Source of the DNA: a bacterium
GTDB lineage: Bacteria; Zhuqueibacterota; QNDG01; DSAB01
Assembly: GCA_011388275.1 (NCBI GenBank)
Contig: DSAB01000073.1
Coordinates: forward strand, 1 to 39,990
DNA length: 39,990 nt
Direction of reading: 5' to 3'
The translations under genes were made by a program, and so were the position numbers. The notes beneath the pieces are model-generated. The model did no database searches. It worked only from the letters and a program-made list of their open reading frames with translations, and was not told the DNA's origin. Below, one piece after another: positions 24,417 through 33,218 of this stretch. Within the stretch, counting starts at the first letter, position 1. Each line of letters starts with the position of its first letter.

Positions 24417-25601
24417 CTATATCACGATATGATCGATCTTCCCTGGATCGGCGATACCCAGATTCAGCCTCTCGGCATAGCGCAGGTATTCGGTGAAACG
24501 GGGGTGCTCATTGACCCGGATCCCCATGGATCTGCGTTTTTCCACCATCTGGGCGTGGCAGATACTGTCCAGGGCAAACGGATCGGTTGCCGCGTAGAGA
24601 GTATTATGGTTGTAGGTGAAATTGGCATTCGGTCCGGGCCCGCCTTCATACTGGGCTATAATTCCATCCGTAATATTCAACACCAGCTTGTCGCGAATCG
24701 CGGGAAATGCGAGAACTTCGGTGCATACATCGAAGAACAGCGGCTGATGAAGTCTGTTGGTATTGCAGATAGACCCGTATCCCAGATTCTTGGTGGCCAT
24801 GGAGATTCCGTTTCCTGTATTCTTGAACACCGCAACGTTGATAATCCGGGTCAGCCTTTGAGTAATCAGTTTGCCGAAATAGGAGTATTTGCCCCTGAAT
24901 ACATGCTGATTCAGATAGGCCGGATCCTCAGGACCCTCCACGTCGGCCCAGTAATAGACATTCCGGTCAAATTGGTCTTCACTGACATGATGTCCGTCCG
25001 GAGTCAGCCAGCGGGAATGATCCTGACTCTGAAGAGCCTGAACGTCCATGGTCTGCAGCCCTTCAATGGCGATTCCCGGATACCGCTCCTCCGTAAAGCC
25101 CGCTTCCTTCAGCATGAAATCAAATCGATCCCATATTACAATTTGATTTCGCTGCAAACCGCATTCGACAAGCCAATCCACCAGCGCATCCACGACTTCC
25201 AGCCGCGTGCTGATCAGGCCCGCTCCGACCGGATTGACCTTGATGCCGACCACGTCTTTTCTTGAAAAAAACCGTTTAAAGCTGTTTTTCATATTCGAAT
25301 CCGTCAGGGTCATGACGGTTTTTCGGAACATCTCCCTGACGATTTCGGAACGGACATTTTGTCCGCTCGAACATTCGGCATTGTGCATTTGCACAACCCG
25401 TCCGGGAAAAAGGCCGGGAAGAGCGCGGGACGGTTTGGGTATTTTCAGCACATGATCAATGTTGGTTTTAATGCGGTTTGAGCCCGAAGCCGTCTGAGCC
25501 CACAGAGCCGGCGTGCCCAGCAAAACCGCCGCGCTTCCCTTGATGAAGTCTCTTCTTTTGATCTTTTTTTCGAATCCGTGGATGGCATTCTCCCTTTTCA
25601 T
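24417..25601 (-). CDS. Tat-exported DUF362 protein
   Basis: 394 residues from the ATG at 25601, chosen for GGGAGG six bases upstream. An ATG 36 bases farther up lacks this. A twin-arginine signal KRRDFIKGSAAVLLG lies at 15-29, so it is exported folded, often with a cofactor. DUF362 features include KVNPVGAGLISTRLEVVDAL, IVIWDRFDFMLKEAG, NVAVFKNTGNGISMATKNLG and LYAATDPFALDSI. I see no CxxCxxC ferredoxin cluster, which many DUF362 proteins add. Substrate unknown. Upstream partner of the DUF6599 gene. Confidence 0.85.
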   Translation of the reverse strand: MKRENAIHGFEKKIKRRDFIKGSAAVLLGTPALWAQTASGSNRIKTNIDHVLKIPKPSRALPGLFPGRVVQMHNAECSSGQNVRSEIVREMFRKTVMTLTDSNMKNSFKRFFSRKDVVGIKVNPVGAGLISTRLEVVDALVDWLVECGLQRNQIVIWDRFDFMLKEAGFTEERYPGIAIEGLQTMDVQALQSQDHSRWLTPDGHHVSEDQFDRNVYYWADVEGPEDPAYLNQHVFRGKYSYFGKLITQRLTRIINVAVFKNTGNGISMATKNLGYGSICNTNRLHQPLFFDVCTEVLAFPAIRDKLVLNITDGIIAQYEGGPGPNANFTYNHNTLYAATDPFALDSICHAQMVEKRRSMGIRVNEHPRFTEYLRYAERLNLGIADPGKIDHIVI

Positions 25602-25757
25602 ATCGATCCTCCCGGACAGACAATCTGATTTTTTCATGGGATCCCGTGTTCTGTATATACGCGATCAATCAACCGTCCCGCTCTTGAATAACCCGGTTAG
25701 GGAAATATTCTTCATCCATCAATGTAAACAATTTACCCTGAAAGCCAAAATACTTTT

Positions 25758-25786
25758 TATAGAGTTGTGTTTTTTTCAGGACTCAA
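25758..25786 (-). promoter_or_regulatory. Possible promoter for the DUF362-DUF6599 pair
   Basis: On the minus strand TTGAGT (25786-25781), a 17-base spacer and TCTATA (25763-25758). The ATG is about 157 bases farther, so the leader would be long. No clear terminator for the preceding dcw operon is visible in 25602-25832. Confidence 0.3.
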
Positions 25787-25832
25787 GGCGGGACACGATG
25801 CGGCATTGGCTTTTCTGCAAATCATTCACGCT

Positions 25833-26042
25833 TCAGTCGATATTCCGTATTCGGTCTGTAATCACACAGCGTCCTGTGCTGCTGGACACTCTGTATAATC
25901 CTTTTTGGCTTCCTCTGCGAATCACGCCTAATAAGTGCCCCGAGTGAAGGGCGCCGTTCTGGTCATAGTAGTGAACCACGATCCGCTCGGAAGGGAACAA
26001 TTCCATCTGATCCTTGATATTTTCTGTGTCTGTTGTTCTCAT
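25833..26042 (-). CDS. Small hypothetical protein
   Basis: 69 residues from the ATG at 26042, with AAGGA four to five bases upstream; a TTG six codons earlier is the alternative. The middle, ERIVVHYYDQNGALHSGHLL, resembles short beta-barrel-like proteins of the DUF6982 kind (VVxYxDGxxxKG), a tentative link. Cytosolic by appearance. It starts 22 bases after the radical SAM gene, so it may be the last gene of the dcw operon. Confidence 0.5.
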   Translation of the reverse strand: MRTTDTENIKDQMELFPSERIVVHYYDQNGALHSGHLLGVIRRGSQKGLYRVSSSTGRCVITDRIRNID

Positions 26043-26064
26043 ACTTTCCTTCTTTTTCAACGCC

Positions 26065-27666
26065 TTATGGTGCTCGGTTCTTCAAGTAAGAATCATACAG
26101 GTCGCTTTCCGGAATATCGGATTTGATGAAGCTCCACGGCATATCATGATGCTCGCGCTCCCGAAAAAGAAATTTCCAGTCCACCTCTTTTTCTTTCATA
26201 GCCTGTTTCCAGTTGACACCCTCTTCCATACTTAAAAGGACCTCGCTCATCCGTGCATCCCCTACAGACAACAAGCCCTGAAACACCTCTTCAGCGGCCC
26301 TTCTCGTTGACCATTGTATGGAAGGATACCGGCTGATTCCTTGCCGGATAATCTTTCGCTTTCTCCGCAGTTCCTTCTCCGTATTCATGGGCGCCCATTG
26401 CATTTCCGTGAATGGTTTGGGAATAAAGGCATTGATGCTGATCTTCAGGCCACGATGCGGTCTGTCGACGAAACACTTGTAAATCGATCCGATCAGATCG
26501 ATGACAGACTCCACATCCGCGTCCGTCTCGCCCGGAAAGCCGATGATGAAGTACAACTTCAACGTGTTGATTGAACTGTTCCGCAAACGATCCGCCGCAG
26601 TCAATATCGCCTCGTCGAAAAGCCGTTTCCCCATTCGATCCCTCAATTCCTGATTCCCGGCTTCGGGTGCCATGGCAAAGGTTTTCAAGCCACCCTTTTC
26701 CAGATACTTGACGAGCGGATTTGTGATCCGATCAGCACGAATGGATGACAGATTAACCGAGTAGCCGGTTTCTACGAGAGATCCCACGAGAGATTCCAGC
26801 CCCGGGTAATCGGAAATACCCGCTCCTTCAAGTCCGATCCGGTGTGTTCCGGGATTGTATTTGGCAATGGTTTCTAAAACTGAATCGGTCGAACGGAATC
26901 TGTACGGTGCGTACACCTTTTGAGCGGCGCAGAAACGGCAGTTCCGCATACACCCCCGGCTGACCTCAATGACAAACAGATCCTCGAAATGGCTGTAGGG
27001 TGTCAGAATTCCGGTGTAGGCGGGAAACGGTTCCAGGGTTGAAAGTCTGTGCCTGGTTACCCGGGTGTGAAGAGACGGAATATAAATGCCTTCCAGTTCG
27101 GCCAGCGCCTGCAAACGGCGCCGCCGGTTTCTGTAACGCGGACGGTGCGTGAGCATGATTTCAGCCATCGGACCGATAATATCCTCCGCCTCTCCCACCA
27201 GGAGGCCGTCCACAAACGGCAGGAGAGGCGAAGGATTCAATCCGGCGACCACACCCCCGATAAACACCAGAGGGTCTTTGGAAGTGCGGTCCCGGGCGAG
27301 AGGAGAGAGTCTGCCTGTTTTCAGGCAGCGGATGAGATGAGGTATATCCATTTCAAAAGACAGCGAGAATCCGATCAGATCAAAACTCTCAAGCAACGAA
27401 CCGCTCTCCAGCGATCTGATCTCATTCATGGGCACCAGGGCGAATACCCGTTCACAGATCACATTCGGATGCTCATTAAACAGACGATACACGGTCTGAA
27501 ATCCCAGGTTCGCCATCCCGACTTCATAGGTGTTGGGATAAACCAGGGCAATCCGAAGAGGCGATCCCCGGTGAAGATGAATCAAAGACCTTTCCTTCAG
27601 GATCCGTTCATCAGCCCATGAACGAAAAGGAACAGCCTTTGCGGCTGTTCCCTTGCGGTCTTTCAT
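26065..27666 (-). CDS. B12-binding-type radical SAM protein (TIGR03960 family)
   Basis: 533 residues. The N-terminal domain (RIALVYPNTYEVGMANLGFQ, IGFSLSFEMDIPHLIRCL, PLVFIGGVVAGLNPSP, VDGLLVGEAED) is a cobalamin-binding-like fold, but I see no DxHxxG cobalt ligand motif. The radical SAM cluster is C239, C243 and C246 in SRGCMRNCRFC, followed by LEGAGISDYPGLESL and IIGFPGETDADVESV. In many bacteria this family precedes a TIGR03936/DUF2344 gene and rng; here it instead overlaps the ftsZ stop by 4 bases at the tail of the dcw operon. The reaction is unknown. Confidence 0.9.
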   Translation of the reverse strand: MKDRKGTAAKAVPFRSWADERILKERSLIHLHRGSPLRIALVYPNTYEVGMANLGFQTVYRLFNEHPNVICERVFALVPMNEIRSLESGSLLESFDLIGFSLSFEMDIPHLIRCLKTGRLSPLARDRTSKDPLVFIGGVVAGLNPSPLLPFVDGLLVGEAEDIIGPMAEIMLTHRPRYRNRRRRLQALAELEGIYIPSLHTRVTRHRLSTLEPFPAYTGILTPYSHFEDLFVIEVSRGCMRNCRFCAAQKVYAPYRFRSTDSVLETIAKYNPGTHRIGLEGAGISDYPGLESLVGSLVETGYSVNLSSIRADRITNPLVKYLEKGGLKTFAMAPEAGNQELRDRMGKRLFDEAILTAADRLRNSSINTLKLYFIIGFPGETDADVESVIDLIGSIYKCFVDRPHRGLKISINAFIPKPFTEMQWAPMNTEKELRRKRKIIRQGISRYPSIQWSTRRAAEEVFQGLLSVGDARMSEVLLSMEEGVNWKQAMKEKEVDWKFLFREREHHDMPWSFIKSDIPESDLYDSYLKNRAP

Positions 27667-28871
27667 TCTTTCTGCCTCCGGATAAATGCCGGTATATTCA
27701 AGTCATCTCTGGAGATGAATGCGTAACTGCCGTCATGTCCGGCCGTTTCTCCCATAACCTGCTCCAGCAACTCATGATCCCATTTCTCAAACAGGGGTTC
27801 ATTGTATGCATTCGTCTGCACCGTTTTCTCCGTACGGCAGACGGATTGCGATCCGACACACGATTTGGTATGCTTGAACCCCGTGGCAATCACCGTCACT
27901 CTGATTTCCGCATTCATCGACCCGTCGATAACCGCACCAAAAATTACATTGGCTTCGGATCCGGCGGCTTCATAAATGATGGTCGTCGCCTCATTGATAT
28001 CGTTGAGAGACAGATCCTTCCCGCCGGTGATATTGACAAGCACACCCTGCGCGCCCATGATGGAGACATCATCGATCATGGGGCTGGAAAGGGCATTCTT
28101 GGCCGCCTCCTGAGCGCGGTCTTCTCCGGAAGCCAGTCCGGAACCCATCAACGCATCGCCCATCTGACTCATGATTGTTCTGACATCGGCGAAATCCAGA
28201 TTGATCAATCCGGGAATATTGATCAGATCACTGATACCACGGGTTGCGTGAAGCAAAATCTCGTCCGCAATCCGGAACGCCATCTCCAGCGGTGTATTCT
28301 TGTCTACCAGGGAGATAAGCCGCTGATTGGGTACGATAATCAGGGTATCCACGTATTCTTTCAATGCGCGTATACCCTGCTCGGCCTTGGCTGCCCGTTT
28401 CACTCCTTCGAAAATAAAGGGAGTGGTCACAACCCCCACGGTCAGCGCCCCCAGGTCCCGGGCGATTTCGGCTACAACCGGAGCCGCACCGGTACCGGTC
28501 CCTCCACCCATTCCCGCGGCGATGAAAATCATGTCTGAATCGGAAAGGCTCTCGATAACCGCATCCTTGTTTTCTTCAATAGCCTTGCGACCCACATCCG
28601 GATCTCCCCCCGCACCCAGGCCTTTGGTCAGATTTTTACCGATCTGCAGGCGACAGGGCGCCTTGTTTTGATCCAACGCCTGCAGATCGGTGTTGATGTT
28701 GATAAAATCAACGCCTGTCAATCCATCTTCAATCATGCGATTGACCGCGTTGCCCCCGGCGCCCCCTACTCCGACCACGCGAATCCTGGCGACTTGATTC
28801 TTCTGGTCGGCAAACTCCAGTATCAGCGGCTCCCCGAGAGCGCTGTTTTGATACAATGTTTGATCAGACAT
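27663..28871 (-). CDS. ftsZ: Cell division protein FtsZ
   Basis: 402 residues, with AAGGAGG five bases before the ATG. A tubulin-like GTPase that forms the division ring. GTP-binding motifs are GVGGAGGNAVNRM (34-46) and the tubulin signature GGGTGTG (122-128). The catalytic T7 loop is NLDFADV (224-230). A linker of about 70 residues leads to a conserved C-terminal peptide DDLNIPAFIRRQ, the docking site for FtsA. All key residues are present. It follows ftsA by 46 bases, the largest gap within this operon, so it may have extra control. Confidence 0.98.
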   Translation of the reverse strand: MSDQTLYQNSALGEPLILEFADQKNQVARIRVVGVGGAGGNAVNRMIEDGLTGVDFININTDLQALDQNKAPCRLQIGKNLTKGLGAGGDPDVGRKAIEENKDAVIESLSDSDMIFIAAGMGGGTGTGAAPVVAEIARDLGALTVGVVTTPFIFEGVKRAAKAEQGIRALKEYVDTLIIVPNQRLISLVDKNTPLEMAFRIADEILLHATRGISDLINIPGLINLDFADVRTIMSQMGDALMGSGLASGEDRAQEAAKNALSSPMIDDVSIMGAQGVLVNITGGKDLSLNDINEATTIIYEAAGSEANVIFGAVIDGSMNAEIRVTVIATGFKHTKSCVGSQSVCRTEKTVQTNAYNEPLFEKWDHELLEQVMGETAGHDGSYAFISRDDLNIPAFIRRQKE

Positions 28872-28917
28872 AGGGCCTCCTTTTTTTTATTTCCCACAAA
28901 ACAACTCCGATTCATTG

Positions 28918-30180
28918 TCAGAAAAATTCATCGATGACGCCGCGCATCCATTGATAGATCCGGCCGAACAACCCCGCTTCCGAGGTGTTGATTCCGGAAA
29001 TCATCTCTTCATGATCCAGCCCGTATAGAACCAGACCGACTCCCGTGGCAAAAACCGGTGTTTCGACCGTATCAACCAATCCGATGAAACCGCGCGGCAC
29101 ACCCAATTTCGCAGACAGTCCGAATATCTCCTCGGCCAGCATTTCCGTTCCTTCCAGCAAAGATCCTCCACCCGTGATCACAACCCCGGCTCCCAGCAGA
29201 TCACCATGTTCCGATCGTTTGATCTCTTTGGCCGCCAGTCCGAATATCTCTTCCATGCGAGGCTGAATAATCGAATTCAGAACAGACCGTGACACCTCCC
29301 TGGATACCCTGCCTCCAAGGCCCGGAACCGTAAAAACCTCTCTCTCCGAAACCATGGATTGATGTGCACAGCCGTGCTTTTTCTTTATTTCCTCCGCCTG
29401 ATCGAGAGGAGTGCGCAAACCAAGTGCGATGTCATTGGTGACATTCTGACCTCCCAATCCGATGACCGCGGTATGGCGTATGGCACCGTCACAAAACAGG
29501 GCGATATCCGTTGTTCCTCCGCCCAGATCAATAAGAGCGACACCCAATTGTTTCTCATTCTCATCCAGAACGGCATAACTGGACGCCAGGGGTTCGAGTA
29601 CAAGCCCTGCCACTTTCAAACCCGCCCTTCGAACACTTCGAATAATGTTCTGCGCTGAAGTGATGGCACCGGTGACAATATGGACTTCTGCTTCCAGCCT
29701 GACTCCTGATATTCCGAGAGGATTCTTGATTCCCCCCTGATTATCCACAATGTACTCCTGGGGAAGAACATGCAGCAATTCCCGGTCGATAGGCAATGCA
29801 ATCGCCTTTGCCGCATCGATAACCCGGTCCACGTCACTCTGCATGATCTCATGCCCTCCGCGGGATACCGCCACCACACCCCGGCTGTTGACGGAGCGAA
29901 TGTGATCACCCGCAATGCCCACGATCACCTCATCCACTTCCACACCGGCCGTGAGTTGAGCTTCCTGAATCGCCTTTGCGATGGAACGAACCGCCAGGTC
30001 CAGATTGATGACCACCCCCTGCCGCAACCCTTCGGAACGGCTGGTTCCCACGCCCAGAACTTGTATGCCCCTCTCCCCCACCTCCCCGATGACCACTCCG
30101 ATCTTGCTGGTTCCGATATCCAGGCCTGTTACGAAGCGGCGCTCGCCATTTTTACGGCTGGTTTTTTGATCAACCATCAT
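28918..30180 (-). CDS. ftsA: Cell division protein FtsA
   Basis: 420 residues, actin-like, ties FtsZ to the membrane. GAGG lies seven bases before the ATG. Motifs are TGLDIGTSKIGVVIGEVG (phosphate 1), VALIDLGGGTTDIALF (phosphate 2) and GVVITGGGSLLEG (adenosine). The SHS2/1C subdomain lies between, near VGIAGDHIRSVNSRGVV. The end, YQWMRGVIDEFF, is the amphipathic membrane-targeting helix. The gene starts 1 base after the ftsQ stop. Confidence 0.97.
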   Translation of the reverse strand: MMVDQKTSRKNGERRFVTGLDIGTSKIGVVIGEVGERGIQVLGVGTSRSEGLRQGVVINLDLAVRSIAKAIQEAQLTAGVEVDEVIVGIAGDHIRSVNSRGVVAVSRGGHEIMQSDVDRVIDAAKAIALPIDRELLHVLPQEYIVDNQGGIKNPLGISGVRLEAEVHIVTGAITSAQNIIRSVRRAGLKVAGLVLEPLASSYAVLDENEKQLGVALIDLGGGTTDIALFCDGAIRHTAVIGLGGQNVTNDIALGLRTPLDQAEEIKKKHGCAHQSMVSEREVFTVPGLGGRVSREVSRSVLNSIIQPRMEEIFGLAAKEIKRSEHGDLLGAGVVITGGGSLLEGTEMLAEEIFGLSAKLGVPRGFIGLVDTVETPVFATGVGLVLYGLDHEEMISGINTSEAGLFGRIYQWMRGVIDEFF

Positions 30181-30181
30181 A

Positions 30182-30928
30182 TTATAACCTCATGCCTAGG
30201 ACGACCTGACCTTCATAGCGAAGATCAATGTACTGAACCCGCTGCCACTCCATCTTTGACAGTTTATCCAGAATGGCCTGGAGATTGCGAATCTTCCAGC
30301 GGTTTCCTTTCCCCAGATACACGGGTACCGCACGATGATGGGTTGTCAGAACAGGGCCTTCCTCTCCCAGCAGTATTTCGGAAATTTGATTGTACAAACC
30401 CGGACGATCCGACAACATCAGCTGCAAGAGGTCCAATCCTTCCATAACCCAGGGGCTCTCGGCCCGGCTGCCCGGTTTAATCGCACCTTCCAGCGGGCCG
30501 GACAGCACCGGCAAATCATACAGTTTTCCCGGACGTGAAGGCAGCACCAGCCCCTTTGAATCCAGGCAGTATAAATTGCTCTGGAAATTCAATAACGCCA
30601 GGGGTTCTTTCTCCCTCACTTCAAGGCGCAGGATACGGGGAAGAGACCGTGTGAGCCTCACATCATCCAGAAACGGGTGATTCCTGAGAAGACTGTCCGC
30701 GGCTCTCAAATCGACATTCCAAATACACATGCCTGCAGTGAGTCCCGCCATCTCAAGCAGCTCCTCCCGGCTTAAATAATCATTGCCACTCACCTGAATT
30801 TCACTGATCCGGAACGTTGGCGATTCATGAATCCATGTCTTGTAACGTGCCGGTAAAAAAACGACCGCACCCGTCAGCATTATGGTTAAAACGAATCTGG
30901 AAAACACGTTTGCGATTGTTTGTTTCAT
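30182..30928 (-). CDS. ftsQ: Cell division protein FtsQ/DivIB
   Basis: 248 residues. One N-terminal membrane helix (about 8-26) is followed by a POTRA domain (FRISEIQVSGNDYLSREELL, then IWNVDLRAADSLLRNHPFLD) and a beta domain ending in VQYIDLRYEGQVVLGM. This is the bitopic divisome scaffold that binds FtsB/FtsL. It is poorly conserved in sequence as expected, but the fold order and place before ftsA make the call firm. Overlaps murB by 4 bases. Confidence 0.9.
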   Translation of the reverse strand: MKQTIANVFSRFVLTIMLTGAVVFLPARYKTWIHESPTFRISEIQVSGNDYLSREELLEMAGLTAGMCIWNVDLRAADSLLRNHPFLDDVRLTRSLPRILRLEVREKEPLALLNFQSNLYCLDSKGLVLPSRPGKLYDLPVLSGPLEGAIKPGSRAESPWVMEGLDLLQLMLSDRPGLYNQISEILLGEEGPVLTTHHRAVPVYLGKGNRWKIRNLQAILDKLSKMEWQRVQYIDLRYEGQVVLGMRL

Positions 30929-31842
30929 GTGTTCTCAAATCCCAGAAGATGAATTTCGAGTTCGAGTTCGACACCGAACTGCCGAAAAACCGCCTTTCTG
31001 ACTTCACCAATCAAATTCAGGACATCCCTGGCGGAAGCCAGACGGCAGTTCACGATAAAATTGGCATGTTTTTTCGAAACCATCGCGTCTCCGATGCGAA
31101 GGCCTTTGCATCCGGCTTCCTGTATCAGACGTCCGGCAAAATCACCCTGAGGGCGCTTGAAAACCGAACCGGCGGAAGGAAGTGAAAGAGGCTGTTTGGC
31201 CTTTCTTTCCCGCAGGACACTCTCCTTCCTCCTTTCAATCGCAACTGGATTATCTTCGCCGAGAATGAACTCGGCTTTAATGAGTATCTCCTCTTCGGCA
31301 AAATTCGTAAAACGGTATCCGGATACGATCTCTATTTTGTCTCTCTTTTCGAGAACGCCTGTTGAGTCCAACAGCTGAACGTTTTGCAGACGATCATGGA
31401 TCTCGCACCCCCAGGCACCTGCGTTGATCCGCAAACAGCCTCCCAGTCTGCCCGGTATACCCGCCAGATTCTCCAGACCGGACATGCCTCTTTCCGTACA
31501 ATACCGGATCACATCTTTCAGCCGTATTCCGGCTCCCGCTTCCACGATCAGTCCCCTGTGCTGAATTTCATGAAAGCCTCTCGACAGGTCGATGACCATG
31601 CCGCGAAATCCCTCGTCACTTACCAGAAGATTCGTTCCCGCCCCGATGGTGAAACGGGGAAGCTGCTCATCATGGCAAAAATCAACCAGTTTGACGAGAT
31701 CCTTCAGATTTCTCGGATACACGTAGTAATCGGCCGGTCCGCCGATTCGAAAAGAAGTGTGATTCGACAGCGGTTCATCCATCAATACGATTCCCTGAAA
31801 GCACTTTTTCAGGTGATTGAACCGTCGGACACGGTCACTCAT
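30925..31842 (-). CDS. murB: UDP-N-acetylenolpyruvoylglucosamine reductase
   Basis: 305 residues. An FAD enzyme that reduces UDP-GlcNAc-enolpyruvate to UDP-MurNAc. Motifs are NHTSFRIGGPADYYV, FTIGAGTNLLVSDEGFRG, LAGIPGRLGG with INAGAWG, SGYRF (catalytic Arg), AGSVFKRP (catalytic Ser), and a C-terminal ELEIHLLG with the third catalytic acid. It lies between murC and ftsQ with ATGA overlaps on both sides. No ddl gene is inserted here, unlike in many dcw clusters. Confidence 0.96.
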   Translation of the reverse strand: MSDRVRRFNHLKKCFQGIVLMDEPLSNHTSFRIGGPADYYVYPRNLKDLVKLVDFCHDEQLPRFTIGAGTNLLVSDEGFRGMVIDLSRGFHEIQHRGLIVEAGAGIRLKDVIRYCTERGMSGLENLAGIPGRLGGCLRINAGAWGCEIHDRLQNVQLLDSTGVLEKRDKIEIVSGYRFTNFAEEEILIKAEFILGEDNPVAIERRKESVLRERKAKQPLSLPSAGSVFKRPQGDFAGRLIQEAGCKGLRIGDAMVSKKHANFIVNCRLASARDVLNLIGEVRKAVFRQFGVELELEIHLLGFENT

Positions 31843-33218
31843 TTTTTAACCCGGCTGATAAAATCTTCTCCGATTTTCCAGATATCACCGGCCCCCATGG
31901 TAATGACCAAATCATTCTTCTGCATAATTCCCAAAAGGTAATCAACCACATCCTCCTTTTGCGGCAGATAAACCGTCTGTCTGTGTCCCACAGAACGGGC
32001 CTCTTTGGCTATCCATTCACCGGTCACGCCCGGAATGGGCTTTTCCCGGGCCGGATAGATATCCGTGACCACCAGAATATCGGCATCAAAAAACGACCGT
32101 CCGAAATCACGGTAAAAATCCCGTGTTCTCGTATAGAGATGCGGCTGAAAAACCGCTACGACTCTTCGGTTCCAGCCTTTGCGGGCGGCTCTTAAGGTGG
32201 CCTCTATCTCCGTGGGATGATGAGCGTAATCATCAATGACCAGCACATTTTGGACTTCACCCTTTATCTCGAAACGACGGTGTACACCGGTAAAACTCTT
32301 CAGGGCTTTTTGTATGGAACCAAACGGAATCTCCATCTCCAATCCCACGGCGACGGCAGCCAGCGCGTTCTTGATATTGTGCAAGCCCGGAATCTGCAAT
32401 TGAATCTCGCCCAGAATCTCTTCACGGCTGGACACCCTGATTCTCGATTCCATTTCATGAAATTCAGGATCCAATCCCCGCACCTCAGCCTGAGGATTCA
32501 ATCCATAGGTAATAATGCGTCTCTCCAGGTCTGGAATGATCTCCTGCAGAGACGGCTCATCCAGACACAGCAATACCGCTCCGTAAAAAGGCACCTTGTT
32601 GGCAAAAGTGACAAATGCGGATTTGATTTCCGAAAGATCCCTGTAGCAATCAAGATGCTCGGTCTCGATATTGGTGATAACCGCCAGAACCGGTGCCAGC
32701 TGCAGAAAAGACCGGTCGTATTCATCGGCCTCCACAACATAGTAGGCACTCTCGCCCAGCCTGGCATTGCTCTTCAGACTTCGAACTTTGCCACCGACAA
32801 TCAGGGTCGGATCCATCCCGTCCTCCTGAAGCACCTGACCGATCATGGACGTGGTAGTGGTTTTTCCATGCGTTCCGGCGATGGCCAGCCCGTGCTTCAT
32901 GCGCATGAGTTCAGCAAGCATCTCCGCCCTGCGAATAACGGGTATTTTCAAATTATGTGCCTCACGGACTTCGGGATTTTCAAGTCCGACAGCCGATGAG
33001 ACGACCACCACATCGGCACCCAGAATCTGCTCGCCGCTATGCCCTTCATAGACCACGGCTCCCAAATCTTCCAGATGTTTGGTCACTGATGTTAATTTCA
33101 GATCGGAACCGGTTATAGTAAACTTCTGATTTAATAAAACTTCGGCGATGCCGCTCATTCCAATTCCGCCGATTCCGACAAAATGAACGCGGCGTGTCCT
33201 TCCCAATACGGGGATCAT
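31839..33218 (-). CDS. murC: UDP-N-acetylmuramate--L-alanine ligase
   Basis: 459 residues. Adds the first residue of the stem peptide. Motifs are HFVGIGGIGMSGIAEVL (UDP-binding Rossmann), AIAGTHGKTTTTSMIG (P-loop), EADEYDRSFL and VIDDYAHHPTEIEATL. Full length with all Mur-ligase domains. It overlaps murG upstream and murB downstream by 4 bases each. Confidence 0.98.
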   Translation of the reverse strand: MIPVLGRTRRVHFVGIGGIGMSGIAEVLLNQKFTITGSDLKLTSVTKHLEDLGAVVYEGHSGEQILGADVVVVSSAVGLENPEVREAHNLKIPVIRRAEMLAELMRMKHGLAIAGTHGKTTTTSMIGQVLQEDGMDPTLIVGGKVRSLKSNARLGESAYYVVEADEYDRSFLQLAPVLAVITNIETEHLDCYRDLSEIKSAFVTFANKVPFYGAVLLCLDEPSLQEIIPDLERRIITYGLNPQAEVRGLDPEFHEMESRIRVSSREEILGEIQLQIPGLHNIKNALAAVAVGLEMEIPFGSIQKALKSFTGVHRRFEIKGEVQNVLVIDDYAHHPTEIEATLRAARKGWNRRVVAVFQPHLYTRTRDFYRDFGRSFFDADILVVTDIYPAREKPIPGVTGEWIAKEARSVGHRQTVYLPQKEDVVDYLLGIMQKNDLVITMGAGDIWKIGEDFISRVKK

